DNA of 50,077 bases from an uncultured Erysipelotrichaceae bacterium (GTDB taxonomy: Bacteria > Bacillota_I > Bacilli_A > Erysipelotrichales > Erysipelotrichaceae): contig OMXA01000013.1 in NCBI GenBank assembly GCA_900314905.1, positions 1 to 50,077 of the forward strand. The letters are read 5' to 3'. The notes under the pieces were generated by a model, which saw only the letters and a list, made by a program, of their open reading frames with translations, did no database searches and was not told where the DNA came from. Positions 17,465 through 25,518 of the stretch are shown piece after piece (the stretch's first letter is position 1; each line of letters opens with the position of its first letter). Position numbers and translations under genes: made by a program.

Positions 17465-18949
17465 ATGGCTAAGTATATTCTTTCGAGGCTGCTGAGGTCC
17501 ATTGTGGCCCTATTTGCAGTGATGTCAATCATTATCGTGATGATCTTCACGCTGATTCCGCGGAGCAAGGTCTTCGATAATGATCCTGCCTTCACCAAGA
17601 TGAAAGGCGAAACCAAGACGCTGTATATGCTGCAGAAGTATGATCAGCTGGGGTATATGGATTATCAGCGCAAAAGCGATTTCTGCGGGACAGTATATGG
17701 AGACGATACCGAGAAAGTCGCCGCTTGTTCTGTCAATGGCTCAGAAGAGCAGACGTCTGCTGTCGCAGTCATGGAATCAAAGGGTTATGTCACTGCGAAG
17801 CAGAAAAACGGGGACCCGTATGTGACCCATGATTATAACTGGCTTGAACTGCTCGGACATTATTATTCCCAGATGTTTGAGTTTGATCATCCTGGATATA
17901 TTCAGGATGATGCCAACCCGGATCTTGCCAGAGGCTATTCGATCGGGACGAATCCGTATAACGGGACTCCTGCAATTACGTGCTCTGGCTGCAATTACAA
18001 GTATCAGATTTACTTCGACAGCAGCTTCCCGTTTGTACATCAGAATTTCTTCCGCTTCAACTTCGGTACTTCCTATCCGACAAACCAGGGTCTTGATACC
18101 ATCCAGGTAATATCGGAAGGACAGGGCGAGCTGAAGATGACTTCCCAGACGTTTGATACAGGGCTCACTGAAGATTCTGCACTGATCCAGACGAGCTGCC
18201 GTTACAAGGTTTCCCCGGATCGCCTGGATGCGAAGAGATTCTCAGATCATTATGCTGACTGCGAATCAAGGTATACGCAGCCTTCGATGATTGAGACTTC
18301 CTATATCATGGGCATCATCTCTCTGATCATTGCCTATGCATTCGGTGTTCCCCTGGCAATTGATATGGCACAGCATAAAGGAAAGTTCCGCGACAAGCTC
18401 GGAATTGCTTATATCAATATCCTGATTGCAGTTCCTTCTCTTGCCTTCATCTTCTTCATGCGTTCGATCGGAACCTTGTTCGGTCTTCCTGATAAGTTCC
18501 CTCAGCTCGGTTTCCAGGATGTACGCTCGTGGCTCATGCCTACGGTTATCCTGGCTCTGCTGAATACTCCTTCTCTGATGATGTGGGTCAGACGTTACAT
18601 GATCGACCAGGTCAATGCCGATTATGTGAAGTTTGCCAGAGCAAAGGGACTTTCTCAGAAGGAAATCTTCCGCAAGCATATTCTGAGAAATGCAATCATT
18701 CCGATTGTGAATGGAATTCCTTCGTCCGTGATTCTCTGCATCTCCGGTGCATTCATCACCGAGTCTGCATTTGCTGTGCCTGGCATGGGCAAGATGCTTC
18801 CGGACGCAATCACGAAGATGAACAACAATATGATCATCACGCTGACGTTTATCTTTACTGCATTGTCGATTCTTGCTGTTCTGCTTGGTGACCTTCTGAT
18901 GACGCTGGTGGATCCGCGTATTCAGCTGACTGCGAAAGGAGAAGACTGA
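17465..18949 (+). CDS. oppB: Oligopeptide ABC permease OppB/AmiC-like
   Basis: This is the first membrane subunit of the peptide importer. The 494-residue protein has one membrane helix at about residues 10-32. An unusually long extracytoplasmic stretch of about 240 residues follows, then the usual five C-terminal helices. The EAA loop, which docks the ATPases, reads ARAKGLSQKEIFRKH. The long insert matches AmiC of streptococci rather than E. coli OppB (about 306 residues). The insert contains a CSGC pair. AAGGA lies upstream of the ATG. oppC begins on the last base of the stop codon. Confidence 0.92.
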   Translation: MAKYILSRLLRSIVALFAVMSIIIVMIFTLIPRSKVFDNDPAFTKMKGETKTLYMLQKYDQLGYMDYQRKSDFCGTVYGDDTEKVAACSVNGSEEQTSAVAVMESKGYVTAKQKNGDPYVTHDYNWLELLGHYYSQMFEFDHPGYIQDDANPDLARGYSIGTNPYNGTPAITCSGCNYKYQIYFDSSFPFVHQNFFRFNFGTSYPTNQGLDTIQVISEGQGELKMTSQTFDTGLTEDSALIQTSCRYKVSPDRLDAKRFSDHYADCESRYTQPSMIETSYIMGIISLIIAYAFGVPLAIDMAQHKGKFRDKLGIAYINILIAVPSLAFIFFMRSIGTLFGLPDKFPQLGFQDVRSWLMPTVILALLNTPSLMMWVRRYMIDQVNADYVKFARAKGLSQKEIFRKHILRNAIIPIVNGIPSSVILCISGAFITESAFAVPGMGKMLPDAITKMNNNMIITLTFIFTALSILAVLLGDLLMTLVDPRIQLTAKGED

Positions 18950-19884
18950 TGTCTGAAATCAATGTAAAGGATGATCGCTTTACCTTCCAGAAGGCTGATG
19001 ATTCTGCTTCTGAACATATTGCCGCACCTAAGTACAGCTACTGGAAGAGCGTATTCCGTCAGTTCTTCCGCTCCAAGATTGCGATCGCACTGCTGGTCGT
19101 TGTCATTGCGGTTGTCCTGCTTTCGATCTTTCAGCCGATGTTCTCCGGGTATTCACCGATGAAGACTCCGAACATCAATAAGCAGGCGATGAAGTATATC
19201 CGTCCGAATGGAACTTACTGGTTCGGAACTGATGACAAAGGCAACTCGCTGTTCGATGCCGTGTGGGCAGGTACCCGCAATTCTCTGATTGTTTCGTTTT
19301 CTGCAACTGCAATTACCGTAGTCGTCGGGGTTGTGGTCGGCATGTGGTGGGGATTCTCGAAGCGTGTCGATGCCATCATGATCCAGGTCTACAACGTCCT
19401 TGCGAATATTCCTACTACCCTGATCGCCATGGTTCTGGTATATGCACTCGGCTCCGGCATGGGATCTCTGATCTTTGCTCTTTCGATCACTTCCTGGGTC
19501 AGCGTGGCTTACTTCATCCGCGTTCAGGTCATGATTATCCGCGATCGCGAATATAACCTTGCAAGCAGATGCCTCGGTACCTCAACCTGGACAATGATCA
19601 CGAAGAATATTCTTCCTTATCTGGTTTCTGTGATCATGACGGAAATCAGCCGCGATATTCCTTCCTTTATTTCCTATGAGGTTTTCCTCTCATATCTGGG
19701 AGTCGGACTTGGCAGACAGTATGCTTCCCTCGGACAGATGATCCGTGACTATTCGCCATATCTGGTGTCTACTCCTTATCTGTTCTGGATTCCGGTCACG
19801 GTTTCCGCAGTGATTTCAGTTTCGCTTTACATCGTCGGCCAGACGCTTGCTGATGCAAGTGATCCGCGCACGCATATGATCTGA
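18949..19884 (+). CDS. oppC: Oligopeptide ABC permease OppC/AmiD-like
   Basis: This is the second permease subunit. The 311-residue protein has a cytoplasmic N-terminal tail, a first helix near residues 43-65, an extracytoplasmic segment with the family phrase YWFGTDDKGNSLF, and a bundle of five helices. The docking loop is ASRCLGTSTWTMITKN. The ATG overlaps the oppB stop, so the subunits are coupled for equal synthesis. oppD follows after 14 nt. Confidence 0.94.
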   Translation: MSEINVKDDRFTFQKADDSASEHIAAPKYSYWKSVFRQFFRSKIAIALLVVVIAVVLLSIFQPMFSGYSPMKTPNINKQAMKYIRPNGTYWFGTDDKGNSLFDAVWAGTRNSLIVSFSATAITVVVGVVVGMWWGFSKRVDAIMIQVYNVLANIPTTLIAMVLVYALGSGMGSLIFALSITSWVSVAYFIRVQVMIIRDREYNLASRCLGTSTWTMITKNILPYLVSVIMTEISRDIPSFISYEVFLSYLGVGLGRQYASLGQMIRDYSPYLVSTPYLFWIPVTVSAVISVSLYIVGQTLADASDPRTHMI

Positions 19885-19898
19885 GGAGGTGGGAAACG

Positions 19899-20978
19899 AT
19901 GTCAGAAAATAAAGAAAAAGATATCATTCTCTCCGTCAAGGATCTGCAGGTGAAGTTCCAGGTGCGCGGCCGTGTGCTGACCGCAATCCGCCATATCTCA
20001 ATGGATTTCGAAGCTCATAGGGTCGTTGCGATTGTCGGCGAGTCCGGCTCCGGCAAGTCCGTATTCACGAAGACCTTTACCGGAATGCTGGATGCGAATG
20101 GTTCCGTTACCGGAGGAGAGATCTGGTTTGAAGGCCAGGATATTTCCAAGTTCAACACGGATGCGCAGTGGGAGAAAATCCGCGGCATCAAGATTGCTAC
20201 CGTATTCCAGGACCCGATGACTTCTCTGAATCCGGTCCGCACGATCGGCGATCAGATTTCCGAAGTCATCATCAAGCATCAGAAGAAGTCCAAGGCAGAG
20301 GCGAAAGCGGAAGCCATTGAACTGATGACGAAGGTCGGAATTCATGATCCGGAGCTTCGCTATGATGAATATCCGTTCATGTATTCCGGCGGCATGCGTC
20401 AGAGAATTGTCATTGCGATTGCGCTTGCCTGCCATCCGAAGATTCTGATCTGCGATGAACCGACGACCGCTCTGGATGTCACAATCCAGGCTCAGATCAT
20501 CCGCCTGATCAAGGACCTTGCAGAGGAATACGGGTTCACGACAATCTACATCACGCATGACCTTGGTGTTGTTGCAAATGTTGCTGATGTTGTTGCAGTC
20601 ATGTATGCAGGCCAGATTATCGAGTATGGGAATGTGGATGAGATTTTCTATGATTCCAGACATCCGTATACCTGGGGTCTTCTGTCTTCGCTGCCGCAGC
20701 TGGGCCAGAAGGGAGAAGAACTGTTTGCGATCCGCGGCACACCGCCTTCTCTGTTTGAGGAAATCAAAGGAGATGCATTTGCTCCGCGCAACAATTATGC
20801 AATGAAGATCGATTACGAAGAAGAACCTCCGTTCTTCAAGGTTTCGGATACGCATTATGCCAAGACCTGGCTGCTGGATCCGAGAGCTCCGAAGGTGGAA
20901 CCGCCTGCAGCGGTGAAGAATCTTCATCAGCGCATGCTTGCACTGACATCGAAGGGAGGAATCTACGGTGACCGATAA
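19899..20978 (+). CDS. oppD: Oligopeptide ABC ATPase OppD/AmiE-like
   Basis: This ATPase powers peptide import. The 359 residues contain Walker [10 protein letters not shown], signature YSGGMRQR, Walker [12 protein letters not shown] and the switch histidine in ITHDLGVV. The C-terminal extension carries the OppD/F oligopeptide-transporter domain (about residues 245-330). Unlike many OppD proteins, I see no cysteine cluster for an iron-sulfur site there. GAGGAGG precedes the ATG, and the 3' end overlaps oppF by 11 nt. Confidence 0.94.
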   Translation: MSENKEKDIILSVKDLQVKFQVRGRVLTAIRHISMDFEAHRVVAIVGESGSGKSVFTKTFTGMLDANGSVTGGEIWFEGQDISKFNTDAQWEKIRGIKIATVFQDPMTSLNPVRTIGDQISEVIIKHQKKSKAEAKAEAIELMTKVGIHDPELRYDEYPFMYSGGMRQRIVIAIALACHPKILICDEPTTALDVTIQAQIIRLIKDLAEEYGFTTIYITHDLGVVANVADVVAVMYAGQIIEYGNVDEIFYDSRHPYTWGLLSSLPQLGQKGEELFAIRGTPPSLFEEIKGDAFAPRNNYAMKIDYEEEPPFFKVSDTHYAKTWLLDPRAPKVEPPAAVKNLHQRMLALTSKGGIYGDR

Positions 20979-21990
20979 TAAACACGAACAGCTGCATGTG
21001 TCGGCTGATGTGAAGCCGATGTATGACGAGAATGGCAGAGAAATCCTGGTTGATGTGAAGCACCTGGAAGTGACCTTCCATAATAACCGCAAGCATCGTT
21101 TCCGGGCGGTCAAAGATGCAAACTTCCGGATCTATAAAGGAGAGACATTTGCCCTGGTCGGCGAGTCCGGATCCGGCAAGACTACGATTGCCCGTTCCAT
21201 CATCCGCCTGAATGAAACCAGTGATGGAGATATCCTGTTCAAGGGCAAGAAGATCAATACCCGTCTGTCTAAAGAGGATCGCCAATGGGTGGTTCGCAAT
21301 ATTCAGATGATTTTCCAGGACCCGGCTGCTTCCCTGAATGAGCGTGCGACGATTGACTACTGCATTTCAGAAGGGCTCTATAACTTCCATCTGTACAAAG
21401 ATGAAGAGGACCGGGAACGCAAGGTAGATGAAGCCCTCCGCGCTGTCGGACTTCTGCCGGAGCACAAATCCCGCTATCCGCATGAATTCTCAGGCGGCCA
21501 GCGTCAGCGTGTCGGCATTGCCAGAGCGATGGTCATGGATCCGGAATTCATCATCGCAGATGAACCGATTTCTGCACTTGATGTGTCGATCCGCGCACAG
21601 GTTCTGAATCTGATGAACCAGTTCAAGCAGGAACATCAGCTCACGTATATGTTCATTGCGCATGATCTGAGCGTTGTCCGCTATTTTGCCGACCGCATTG
21701 CCGTGATTCATAACGGACGCATCGTCGAAGTGGCTCCGTCAGATGAACTGTTCCGCTATCCGCTGCATCCGTATACGCATTCTCTGCTTCAGGCAGTCCC
21801 GATGCCGGATCCGGAAATCGAAAAAGCAAAAGAGATCATGATCTATGATGAATCCAAACGTGATCTTTCGGGTGAAAAGCCAAAACTGCGTGAGATCCGT
21901 CCGGGACATTACGTATTCATGAATGATCGCGAGAAAGCAGAATACGAGAAGAAGCTCGAGGAAATGGAGAAAGAGCCGATTATCGAATAA
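20968..21990 (+). CDS. oppF: Oligopeptide ABC ATPase OppF/AmiF-like
   Basis: This is the second ATPase of the peptide importer. The 340-residue protein has Walker [10 protein letters not shown], signature FSGGQRQR, Walker [12 protein letters not shown] and switch loop IAHDLSVV. Its start is a GTG at 20968, with GGAGGAA 4-5 nt upstream, inside the end of oppD. It is the last gene of the operon and is followed at once by a strong terminator. Confidence 0.93.
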   Translation: MTDNKHEQLHVSADVKPMYDENGREILVDVKHLEVTFHNNRKHRFRAVKDANFRIYKGETFALVGESGSGKTTIARSIIRLNETSDGDILFKGKKINTRLSKEDRQWVVRNIQMIFQDPAASLNERATIDYCISEGLYNFHLYKDEEDRERKVDEALRAVGLLPEHKSRYPHEFSGGQRQRVGIARAMVMDPEFIIADEPISALDVSIRAQVLNLMNQFKQEHQLTYMFIAHDLSVVRYFADRIAVIHNGRIVEVAPSDELFRYPLHPYTHSLLQAVPMPDPEIEKAKEIMIYDESKRDLSGEKPKLREIRPGHYVFMNDREKAEYEKKLEEMEKEPIIE

Positions 21991-22019
21991 AAGAAAGCGT
22001 CCATCCGGACGCTTTCTTT
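21990..22019 (+). terminator. Strong terminator after oppF (bidirectional)
   Basis: A perfect 13-bp stem (21990-22002 with 22007-22019) and a 4-nt loop. The arms begin with AAAGAAA and end with TTTCTTT, so it can also serve the converging DUF1622 gene. Confidence 0.88.
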
Positions 22020-22055
22020 GATGAACACGGTTCTTCGAAGGCTTGTTCGCTGAGG

Positions 22056-22403
22056 TTACTTATGCTCGGAATCTTCTTTCAGGACTCCGTTTTCCATCTT
22101 CTTATGACGCATCTCCATGCTTGCTTCAAAGCCGAGGGCAGCTCGCAGCGCGATAATGCAGGCCAGGGAAATATAGTCTTCGATATCATAGGCAATTGTC
22201 GTTTTCAGCACTTCGCCGCACATCAGAAATTCCAGGGCGGTGGAGATCCCTTTTTCGAGGGAAACGCCTACTTCTTTTTCCCGGATCCACAGAAGCAGAG
22301 ATTTGATCGCGGAATAAAGCATTACAATGATTGCAGTAAGCTCAAGACAGACAGAAGAGATATTTACCAGCTGTTTGAGAAAAGAGTTAAGTGCTTCAGT
22401 CAT
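22056..22403 (-). CDS. DUF1622 family small membrane protein
   Basis: A 115-residue protein with two or three hydrophobic helices, the first near residues 12-35 and the others after residue 50. The middle contains EKGISTALEFLMCGEVLKT, which resembles the DUF1622 family. The function of this family is not known. I chose the ATG at 22403: AGGAG lies 11 nt upstream, and the earlier in-frame ATGs fall in or before a TACAAT -10 box. It converges on oppF and shares its terminator. Confidence 0.75.
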   Translation of the reverse strand: MTEALNSFLKQLVNISSVCLELTAIIVMLYSAIKSLLLWIREKEVGVSLEKGISTALEFLMCGEVLKTTIAYDIEDYISLACIIALRAALGFEASMEMRHKKMENGVLKEDSEHK

Positions 22404-22431
22404 ATCGAGTTGTACTCCTGTTCTGGTTTTC

Positions 22432-22437
22432 ATTGTA
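22432..22437 (-). promoter_or_regulatory. Putative -10 of the DUF1622 gene
   Basis: TACAAT on the minus strand, about 28 nt before the chosen ATG. No good -35 is visible. Confidence 0.4.
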
Positions 22438-22501
22438 CCGTATCTGCCCAGAGAATACACCGTTGTGCAATAATAGCATTAAAAGATCTGGAGGAAAACA
22501 G

Positions 22502-23557
22502 ATGGAAGAGATTGATCGGATTATTGCGTTATCCAATGCCTTCGGCCCGAGCGGATTCGAAGATGAAGTCAGCGATCTTGTGAAGGATGAGCTGTCATGG
22601 CTGGAGCCGGAAGAAGATCACATGCGCAATGTGCGGGCTGTTCTGAATCCGGATGATTCCGGCAAGCCGAAAGTGATGCTGGACAGCCATCTCGATGAAG
22701 TCGGGGTGATCGTGCAGGCAGTGAAGCCGGACGGGACCATGAAGTTTCTGAAAATCGGCGGTATTTCTGACAGTTCATTTCCTTCCAGCAGGTTCAGACT
22801 GCGCAATCGCGATGGCAAGGATTATGCAGCAATTGTGGCGGCAAAACCACCGCATTTCCAGACTGCTGCAGAGCGCCTGCAGCCAGTTTCTTTCGATCAG
22901 ATGGTGCTTGATGCGGGATGCTGCAGCAAGGAAGAGACCGAAAGGATGGGCATTGGAATTGCCACTCCCGGGGTTCCGGATGTGACTTGCACGTATGATG
23001 AAGGAAGGCAGCTGTTTGAAGGCAAGGCATTTGACTGCAGGATTGGGGTTGCGGCCGAGATTCAGACGCTGACCGAACTGCAGGGAAAGGATCTTCCGTG
23101 TGTTGTGCAGGGAGCGTTTTCCGTACAGGAAGAAGTCGGTGAGCGCGGAGTCTATGCAAACTACAAAGCATTCAGACCGGATGTCATGATTGCTTTTGAG
23201 GGGTGTCCGGCAGATGATACGTTCCAGGATCCTTACCTGGTGCAGGCGGCCCTCAGGAAGGGACCGATGCTGAGGCATTTCGATGTCTCGATGATCACGA
23301 ATCCGCGTTTCCAGAAGCTTGCACTGGATCTTGCGGTAGAGGAAGGCATTCCGGTTCAGGAAAGCGTACGGTCCGGAGGCGGAACTGATGGCGGCAGAAT
23401 CTATCTGGAAGGAGTACCTTCCATTGTGATTGGGATTCCGGTACGCTATATCCATTCGAGCAACTGCTGGTGCACGTATCAGGACTACCGGGCAGCGGTA
23501 GATCTGGCAGCGGCGCTGATTTCCCACCTGGACCAGAATACGATTGACTCGCTATAA
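22502..23557 (+). CDS. M42 family aminopeptidase
   Basis: This family of cobalt- or zinc-dependent aminopeptidases forms large cytoplasmic tetrahedral or ring particles that trim peptides. The 351-residue protein begins at ATG 22502 behind GGAGGAAAA. It shows FGPSGFE, the metal ligand string DSHLDEVG, DCRIGV, the catalytic pair in QEEVGERG, and a late HSSN metal histidine after GGGTDGGRIY. The usual Asp-type ligand segment reads AFEGCPADD. Together with the upstream Opp system it could supply amino acids from imported peptides, but that link is inference from proximity. Confidence 0.9.
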   Translation: MEEIDRIIALSNAFGPSGFEDEVSDLVKDELSWLEPEEDHMRNVRAVLNPDDSGKPKVMLDSHLDEVGVIVQAVKPDGTMKFLKIGGISDSSFPSSRFRLRNRDGKDYAAIVAAKPPHFQTAAERLQPVSFDQMVLDAGCCSKEETERMGIGIATPGVPDVTCTYDEGRQLFEGKAFDCRIGVAAEIQTLTELQGKDLPCVVQGAFSVQEEVGERGVYANYKAFRPDVMIAFEGCPADDTFQDPYLVQAALRKGPMLRHFDVSMITNPRFQKLALDLAVEEGIPVQESVRSGGGTDGGRIYLEGVPSIVIGIPVRYIHSSNCWCTYQDYRAAVDLAAALISHLDQNTIDSL

Positions 23558-23584
23558 AACCGCATAGCGAAGCCTTTCGGCAGA

Positions 23585-23613
23585 TTGCCTACACCTGGAT
23601 AGAATGCTATAAT
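23585..23613 (+). promoter_or_regulatory. sepF promoter
   Basis: TTGCCT (23585-23590), a 17-nt spacer and a perfect TATAAT (23608-23613) preceded by TGC, giving an extended -10. This is one of the best promoters in the window. Confidence 0.75.
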
Positions 23614-23638
23614 AACCACGGTTGCAGGAGGCTTTACT

Positions 23639-24067
23639 ATGGGACTGAAAGATAAATTATTCAACTTCGTCGCACCTGTCGATGAAGATGAAGACGATGA
23701 TGAAGAAGAAGAAACTGAAGAAGAAACCGAATACAGGCAGAGTGAGACTAGACCAGTGAGCCAGTACGAGAGAACAAAAAATCAGAATGTGAGACAGGTA
23801 TCTGCAGATACCAAGATGGTGCTGTTTGAACCGCGCAGCTTTGAAGAGGCGGAAGAGATTGCAAGACACCTCAAGAGCCGCAGAGCTGCTGTGGTGAACC
23901 TGCATCGTCTGCAGAGAGATTATGCTCAGAGAACGATTGATTTCCTGACCGGTGTCGTTTTTGCACTGGATGGAACCATTCAGAAGATCGGCCATAATGT
24001 GATTCTCTGCACGCCGAAGAATGTAGGCGTCGACGGTGCAATTTCGCTCGACAGCGATGATGACTGA
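23639..24067 (+). CDS. sepF: Cell division protein SepF
   Basis: SepF binds membranes through its N-terminus and ties FtsZ filaments to the division site. The 142-residue protein starts with a short amphipathic stretch, MGLKDKLFNFVAP, followed by a highly acidic linker (about residues 17-33). The globular SepF domain starts near residue 58. Its core reads RRAAVVNLHRL and AQRTIDFLTGVVFALDG. AGGAGG lies before the ATG. The gene heads the sepF-ylmH-divIVA set, conserved beside ileS in many Firmicutes. Confidence 0.95.
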   Translation: MGLKDKLFNFVAPVDEDEDDDEEEETEEETEYRQSETRPVSQYERTKNQNVRQVSADTKMVLFEPRSFEEAEEIARHLKSRRAAVVNLHRLQRDYAQRTIDFLTGVVFALDGTIQKIGHNVILCTPKNVGVDGAISLDSDDD

Positions 24068-24815
24068 TTCCGCTGAGGATGCTTTGATCCGCGTCCGCGA
24101 TCTTAAGAAGCAGAGCGAACGGCGGCATATGCATGTGGAGTCCTTCTTTCTCAATGAAGAAGAACTTGCCTCAGTTCAGCCGGAGTTTCCGGAATCTGAG
24201 TTTGTCCGGTATGATGGCGGATATGAGGGAGCAAGGAAAAAGAAGGTCATCTTTCTCAGAGACGAGGAAGATGACTTTTCTGATATTGTCTGCCTGAAAG
24301 CAGAGACGGATCAGAGGTTCCGGGCGATCGGGCATCGGGATATTCTCGGAGCTCTGATGAGTCTGCAGATTGACCGGCACAGTTTCGGGGATTTCTGGAT
24401 GGAAGAGAACTGCATCTATCTGTATACCTCGGATCAGATGGGCAGATTTCTCGAGGATAATCTCACCCGGATCTCACGATTGAATGTGTCTTTCCACAGG
24501 ATTGAAGAGCATCCGGTACAGGTCTTCTATACCAAGAAGATTGAAGTGGTGATCGCCAGTGAACGGCTGGATGCGATCGTCGCTGCGCTGGTCCATTGCT
24601 CGAGGAATGAAGCGAAGGAAATGATCCGTCAGGGCAAAGTCCAGATCAATCATCGCATTCTTGAAGCACCCGATAAAATGTGCGATAATGGCAATACGAT
24701 TTCGATCCGGGGAACCGGCCGTTTTACGTATCAGGGCGTCCGGAATCACACGAAGAAGGATCGGATCGTTGCAGAATTCCTGCAGGACATCCAGGGAAAG
24801 GAGTGTTCGTCATGA
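24057..24815 (+). CDS. ylmH: YlmH-like S4-domain RNA-binding protein
   Basis: The 252-residue protein ends in an S4 RNA-binding domain (RLDAIVAALVHCSRNEAKEMI, then GKVQINHR). Homologues next to sepF and divIVA are known as YlmH, and some have been linked to ribosome rescue. The start is unsure: tandem ATGs at 24057 and 24060 overlap the end of sepF and have no ribosome site of their own, so coupling is likely. A GTG at 24036 is also possible. The 3' end overlaps divIVA by a few nucleotides. Confidence 0.88.
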   Translation: MMTDSAEDALIRVRDLKKQSERRHMHVESFFLNEEELASVQPEFPESEFVRYDGGYEGARKKKVIFLRDEEDDFSDIVCLKAETDQRFRAIGHRDILGALMSLQIDRHSFGDFWMEENCIYLYTSDQMGRFLEDNLTRISRLNVSFHRIEEHPVQVFYTKKIEVVIASERLDAIVAALVHCSRNEAKEMIRQGKVQINHRILEAPDKMCDNGNTISIRGTGRFTYQGVRNHTKKDRIVAEFLQDIQGKECSS

Positions 24816-25294
24816 CAGCACCTAGACCGACATTCAGAGTCATGCGCAATGGGTATGACCGGTTTGCGGTGGACGATGCCATGGACCGGTATGCTTCCGA
24901 AGTGGAGAAGCTGCAGAAACAGGTTGCGCTTTATCAGAAGCAGCTGGAGGATGCGGAAAATCGCATGAAAGAACTCCAGAAGCAGTATGAGGCACTGGAG
25001 AATTCTCTGGATGCTCAGAAGCAGGCGGCTGACAATATTGCCAGACTGTCGCTCCGGGAAGCAAACGAGATCATCGATACTGCGCAGAAGAATGCAGATT
25101 CGATCATCCATGAGAGCCTTGTGACTGCTCGTCTGATCCTGACGGATCTTTCCAAGCTGTATGGCGATGCGGATACGGTCAGAGATTCGACGAAGGAGAA
25201 GCTGGAAGGATTGATTCAGGAGCTGGATGAATTCCGGCTTCCGAAGATGCCTGATCTTCGCTGGCTGAATGAAGCGGAACAGAAAATGCATTGA
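24812..25294 (+). CDS. divIVA: DivIVA-type cell division/polarity protein
   Basis: DivIVA proteins sense negatively curved membrane and recruit division and wall-growth factors. The 160-residue protein has the conserved N-terminal membrane-binding region, with GYDRFAVDDAMDRYASEV at about residues 13-30. A long coiled coil from about residue 30 to 75 and a helical tail follow. AAGGAG lies upstream of the ATG at 24812. It is the third gene of the sepF-ylmH-divIVA set and directly precedes the ileS T-box leader. Confidence 0.9.
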   Translation: MTAPRPTFRVMRNGYDRFAVDDAMDRYASEVEKLQKQVALYQKQLEDAENRMKELQKQYEALENSLDAQKQAADNIARLSLREANEIIDTAQKNADSIIHESLVTARLILTDLSKLYGDADTVRDSTKEKLEGLIQELDEFRLPKMPDLRWLNEAEQKMH

Positions 25295-25304
25295 TTGAGG
25301 ACGT

Positions 25305-25497
25305 GCTCCTGCCTGAGGGCGTTGAAGAGAGCTGCCGTCTGGTGAAAGGCAGTACGCAGAGGCAAGGGAGACATCACCTCATGAGCATTCGCATTCTTAC
25401 CGCGTTACGGGGAGAGTTCAAGAGGGCATGGCTGATGCCATGAACTAAGGTGGTACCGCGCTTTTGAGCGTCCTTAGAAGAGAAGGACGCTTTTCTT
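25305..25497 (+). promoter_or_regulatory. T-box riboswitch of ileS (isoleucine)
   Basis: The leader carries the T-box AAGGTGGTACCGCG (25447-25460). The terminator GCGTCCTT/AAGGACGC (25468-25490) with a TTTTCTT run comes next. Stem I has the usual AGAGAGCTGCC...GGTGAAAGGCAG pattern. An ATC triplet at 25373-25375 sits where the specifier is expected. Uncharged tRNA-Ile would pair with it, block the terminator and turn on ileS. Confidence 0.9.
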
Positions 25498-25518
25498 ATG
25501 TGCGTCCGGAGGGAGACT

